From: Bacteroidota bacterium
GTDB taxonomy: Bacteria > Bacteroidota > Bacteroidia > Chitinophagales > Chitinophagaceae
Length of the DNA stretch: 35,129 nt
Reading direction: 5' to 3'
Assembly (NCBI GenBank): GCA_013286425.1
Contig: JABDFS010000033.1
Span: 1-35,129, forward strand
In this document: positions 33,013 to 35,129 of the stretch, in pieces
Layout of the letters: the number at the start of each line of letters is the position of its first letter
Numbering within the stretch: the first letter of the stretch is position 1
Notes under the pieces: generated by a model
What the model was told of the DNA's origin: nothing
The model's input: only the letters and a program-made list of their open reading frames with translations
Databases searched by the model: none
Position numbers and translations under genes: made by a program

Positions 33013-33537
33013 TTATCCTTTTTTAGGTAACCAGATTGGAGATGGATAAGCAAATATTTTTACAATAAGAGTGTCATTAGAATTAGGTAGTCTGATATGA
33101 TGGTCACCCAAATAATCAAAATTTACCATCGTGTCCATTCCAGATTTTAGTCCCTTCATAAATCTAAAAAGTAAATCTTGAGTTGAGTCCATTTTTGGCA
33201 GAAATGTAAGAGAACTTTCGAAGGCAATTTCTTTATTACAATGAGATTTTATTATGATAGTTAAGTGGTCAATTTTAACAGAGTCCACATGAACTCTAAT
33301 ACTGTCAATGTAAATATTAGAAAGTAAGTCATAAAAATTATATGCATACTTGTAACGAACACTATCCTGTTTATTAAAATCTTTTTCTTGCTGCACATCC
33401 GCTTTAAACTTGTCAACTAAATATTGAATCTGGCGTTGAGCTTTTGAATATGAAATTTTTGATTCAGAATTTTTTGTCGATTGTGAACATGAAAAAAGCA
33501 GCGAAAAAATAAATATTGAAATAAAGCTTTTAGTCAT
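33013..33537 (-). CDS. Cassette C15: lipoprotein, unknown
   Basis: A 174-aa predicted lipoprotein (MTKSFISIFIFSLLFSC, lipobox Cys17) starting at the ATG at 33537; residues before it in the longer frame come from the attC. A helical region with YSKAQRQIQYLVDKFKADVQ is followed by beta-strands IDSIRVHVDSVKIDHLTIII and FLPKMDSTQDLLFRFMKGLK. There is no recognised family. Cassette ends GTTGTGCGCA/TGCGCACAAC are perfectly complementary. Confidence 0.65.
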   Translation of the reverse strand: MTKSFISIFIFSLLFSCSQSTKNSESKISYSKAQRQIQYLVDKFKADVQQEKDFNKQDSVRYKYAYNFYDLLSNIYIDSIRVHVDSVKIDHLTIIIKSHCNKEIAFESSLTFLPKMDSTQDLLFRFMKGLKSGMDTMVNFDYLGDHHIRLPNSNDTLIVKIFAYPSPIWLPKKG

Positions 33538-33562
33538 TTTGGTGTATGCAAAATTTGCGCAC

Positions 33563-33754
33563 AACGTTAGGGCTTGGCCGAAGAACTGGTATTTGAAATT
33601 CGTCCAGCCCGAACCGCTGCTAAATTTATAATTAAAAGTACATTGCCATTGATGTCGCCAAATTTATAACGTCCAGCCGATTACTGAAGCTGATTAGCAA
33701 AACAAGAGCTAATGCTGTGTAACGTCAGCCAGTTTTTTGCCAAACCGCCTTGTT
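33563..33754 (-). repeat. attC-16 (family A)
   Basis: 192 bp. Ends GCACAAC and GTTGGCT. Stem GGCTTGGCCGAAGAACTGG (one extra C in the left arm) with CCAGTTTTTTGCCAAACC. Confidence 0.8.
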
Positions 33755-33773
33755 GGCTGCTGGTTTATCTTCT

Positions 33774-34481
33774 TTAAGTTGTTCCCCAGGCATACCAATG
33801 GTCACTAATTTTTTCCCATCTAATTATGTCACCGCAGTCATTTGTTTCAGGATTTTCTCCAGTCTCAGAATAAGCTATTCCATAACAATTGTCAAGCATG
33901 CCATCCATAGTAAAAGAGATTGTTCCATCATCAAGGGTAATGAAACTTTCAAATCCAGTGTCAATTAGCTTTTTTCTAAATAATTCATAGTATGCTTTGT
34001 CAATGTTATTTTTTTTAAGAACATCATCTAAAAAATATTTCTTGCCAAACCCACTATCTGTTGTATCAACATCATTAATGTTTGCTTCTATCGAGATATT
34101 ATTTACGGATTTCCAAAATCTAAGGCCGTCACTCATTTCTTTAATCTTTTTGTAGCTTTTTATATCAACCACAAGTTCATTTAGCAAAACTTCTTTTGAT
34201 TTATAATAAACTAAGTCAGCGGTATTTCGTTGAATATTATAAGTAAGAAAATAACAAATTATTGCTAAGCCTGCGACAATTAAATAGTACTTCTTTTTTG
34301 ATTTATGAGATTCAATGTTAGTTAAAGTAATTCCTGAAACAATTAGTAAAATAAGAGCAAGTAAAAATATCAGAAGTAAAATAAAAATGTTCGTTGTCAG
34401 TATAAAAAATATTGTTCCAATGTAAGGAGTCAAAATGCTAAGAATAAAGATCAACAAATTGTTTATGAATTTCCGAGTCAT
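33774..34481 (-). CDS. Cassette C16: three-helix membrane protein with soluble C-terminal domain
   Basis: A 235-aa protein starting at the ATG at 34481 (MTRKFINNLLIFILSILTPY). Three membrane segments lie at about 7-25, 29-52 and 66-84, the last two separated by a basic loop (ESHKSKKKYY). A soluble domain of about 150 residues follows with DGLRFWKSVNNISIEANIND, KAYYELFRKKLIDTGFESF and a Cys-containing end (DNCYGIAYSE, NDCGDIIRWE). The frame upstream to 34634 is attC translation. Cassette ends GTTGGCTGCT/AGCAGCCAAC are perfectly complementary. Function is unknown; the soluble domain may face either side of the membrane. Confidence 0.6.
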   Translation of the reverse strand: MTRKFINNLLIFILSILTPYIGTIFFILTTNIFILLLIFLLALILLIVSGITLTNIESHKSKKKYYLIVAGLAIICYFLTYNIQRNTADLVYYKSKEVLLNELVVDIKSYKKIKEMSDGLRFWKSVNNISIEANINDVDTTDSGFGKKYFLDDVLKKNNIDKAYYELFRKKLIDTGFESFITLDDGTISFTMDGMLDNCYGIAYSETGENPETNDCGDIIRWEKISDHWYAWGTT

Positions 34482-34521
34482 TAGAATCGTTTTGAATTTA
34501 GAGTCATTAAAAATAGCAGCC

Positions 34522-34708
34522 AACGTTAAAGCGTTTGCGATGGGCTGGCAATAGCGAACTGTCAGCTTGGTACAAATGCTTAACCGAAAAACTAAACTTG
34601 AAATTATAAAACATAAGCTAAATAGAACGGTCAAGCTGGAACAACTGCTAATGCTTGCAAGTTGCTAAGAATTTAATGTCGAGCCAGCCTATTGCAAACG
34701 CACTTGTT
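34522..34708 (-). repeat. attC-17 (family C)
   Basis: 187 bp. Ends AGCCAAC and GTTGGGC. Stem GCGTTTGCGATGGGCTGGC against GCGTTTGCAATAGGCTGGC. Confidence 0.8.
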
Positions 34709-35129
34709 GGGCGAAGTTGTATTTGTCTAAAAGTCGTTTGATATTATTTGAATTATCAACACAGAAAAGTCCAACTAAAATCATTTCACGGTTTGCAAAA
34801 ACTTGTCTATTGCCAATCGAATATTTACTTACACCTTGTCTGTCTATGCTTTGATAATGAACATTTTTAGAACTATCCTTTAGTTGAAAGAAATAGTCAT
34901 TGTAAATAATGGTATCTTTTAATCTCTGGCCATCAACTGTTGTGTCAATCGAATAAACTGAATTTATTTCAATGATTATTGAAACATTTTCAGAAGGTAT
35001 TTTAGCTGTCCAAACTTTGATTAGGTGTTGGTCTTCTAAAATTATTTGTTTTTCATATTTAGAAAGGTCAGTTAAGCTTAAAGTTTCTATGGTCTTAAAA
35101 TCATTAAATACTTGCTTTATCTTTTCATT
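34689..35129 (-). CDS. Cassette C17: hypothetical protein, 5' end outside window
   Basis: An open minus frame of 146 codons runs from the window edge to a TAG at 34689-34691 inside attC-17. It includes LSLTDLSKYEKQIILEDQHL, PSENVSIIIEINSVYSIDTT, then ANREMILVGLFCVDNSNNIK and RLLDKYNFAQQVRLQ. The composition is that of a normal soluble alpha/beta protein. The start lies beyond 35129. The last residues (AQQVRLQ) are encoded by the recombination site, as in C1 and C14. No family is recognised. Confidence 0.6.
   Translation of the reverse strand, partial: NEKIKQVFNDFKTIETLSLTDLSKYEKQIILEDQHLIKVWTAKIPSENVSIIIEINSVYSIDTTVDGQRLKDTIIYNDYFFQLKDSSKNVHYQSIDRQGVSKYSIGNRQVFANREMILVGLFCVDNSNNIKRLLDKYNFAQQVRLQ

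Larger units (their letters stand above)
19080..35129 (-). mobile_element. Integron-like gene-cassette array (17 cassettes, integrase not in window)
   Basis: Seventeen gene-bearing units, C1-C17, all coded on the minus strand, alternate with 186-193 bp imperfect palindromes that begin AAC and end GTT on the plus strand. Each palindrome has 4-6 unpaired bases after the AAC/GTT triplets and then a 17-19 bp stem, the layout of integron attC sites (R box, unpaired spacer, L stem, variable terminal loop). The first ~10 nt of every cassette are the reverse complement of the ~10 nt just before the next palindrome and differ between cassettes, as expected if the two ends meet in an excised circle. 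Stops lie within 0-20 bp of the cassette's own site and starts within about 140 bp of the previous one. The GC content is clearly lower than to the left. No integrase or attI is visible. Confidence 0.8.

Noticed and set aside
26465..33754. TAAATTTG (-7-like) motif in family A attC as a cassette promoter
   Set aside because: Exact in only three of seven family A sites (attC-7, attC-9, attC-16) and without a well-placed -33 TTTG, so not called.
22522..34708. Repeats as MITEs or transposon ends
   Set aside because: MITEs would be flanked by direct target duplications. Here the two flanks of each repeat usually differ, and instead the two flanks of each gene are complementary, which fits cassette ends.
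19080..35129. CRISPR array
   Set aside because: Repeats of ~190 bp and gene-sized coding spacers do not fit CRISPR; no cas genes are present.

Overview
The window looks like a chromosome segment of a Bacteroidota bacterium, plausibly Chitinophagaceae or a relative. The evidence is a type-IX-secretion-style C-terminal domain on a delta-60 repeat protein, a DUF2490-like protein, a TAnnTTTG-type -7 promoter box, and SRPBCC, AhpD-like and 7TM-AraC proteins of the kind common in that phylum. Genus cannot be set from the sequence alone. No rRNA, tRNA or CRISPR array was seen.

Positions 1-18.3 kb are ordinary chromosome of moderate GC. In order they hold a 5'-truncated SLC13/DASS transporter; two SRPBCC proteins, one behind a twin-palindrome operator that brackets its -7 box; a small membrane protein; an overlapping pair made of a retropepsin-like protease and an exported protein with four tandem CBM48-like domains; an unknown 360-aa protein; a DUF2490-like protein; a sulfatase broken by a frameshift; a structured non-coding stretch; a membrane AraC regulator beside two tandem AhpD-like proteins; a CPA1 Na+/H+ antiporter; the delta-60 protein; a DoxX-like protein; and a double [4Fe-4S] reductase-like protein.

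Positions 18.5-19.1 kb are a scar: the tail of a CBS-domain gene abuts the C-terminal third of an IS110-family transposase, which abuts the last ~20 bp of a recombination-site-like repeat.

From 19.1 kb to the end lies the main discovery, a visibly AT-richer array of 17 gene cassettes (16 complete, one running off the window), all read on the minus strand. They are separated by 186-193 bp imperfect palindromes that start with AAC and end with GTT. Each palindrome has an outer unpaired spacer and then a strong stem. Each cassette also begins and ends with a private ~10-nt complementary pair, as integron cassettes do when the circularised attC folds. I interpret this as the cassette array of a chromosomal integron, or a cluster of attC sites without an integrase, with unusually long attC sites in at least four mosaic families. 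No integrase gene is in the window; if the array is complete it should lie beyond 35.1 kb. One site is split at its core by an intact IS1182-family element.

Most cassettes carry one small gene of unknown function, often a lipoprotein or secreted protein. The recognisable ones are an Nmad2 protein (linked to DNA base modification), a HEPN-like plus PD-(D/E)XK-like protein, a DUF6236-like protein and a zinc-ribbon protein. This content is compatible with a reservoir of phage-defence and cell-surface functions, but that role is inferred.
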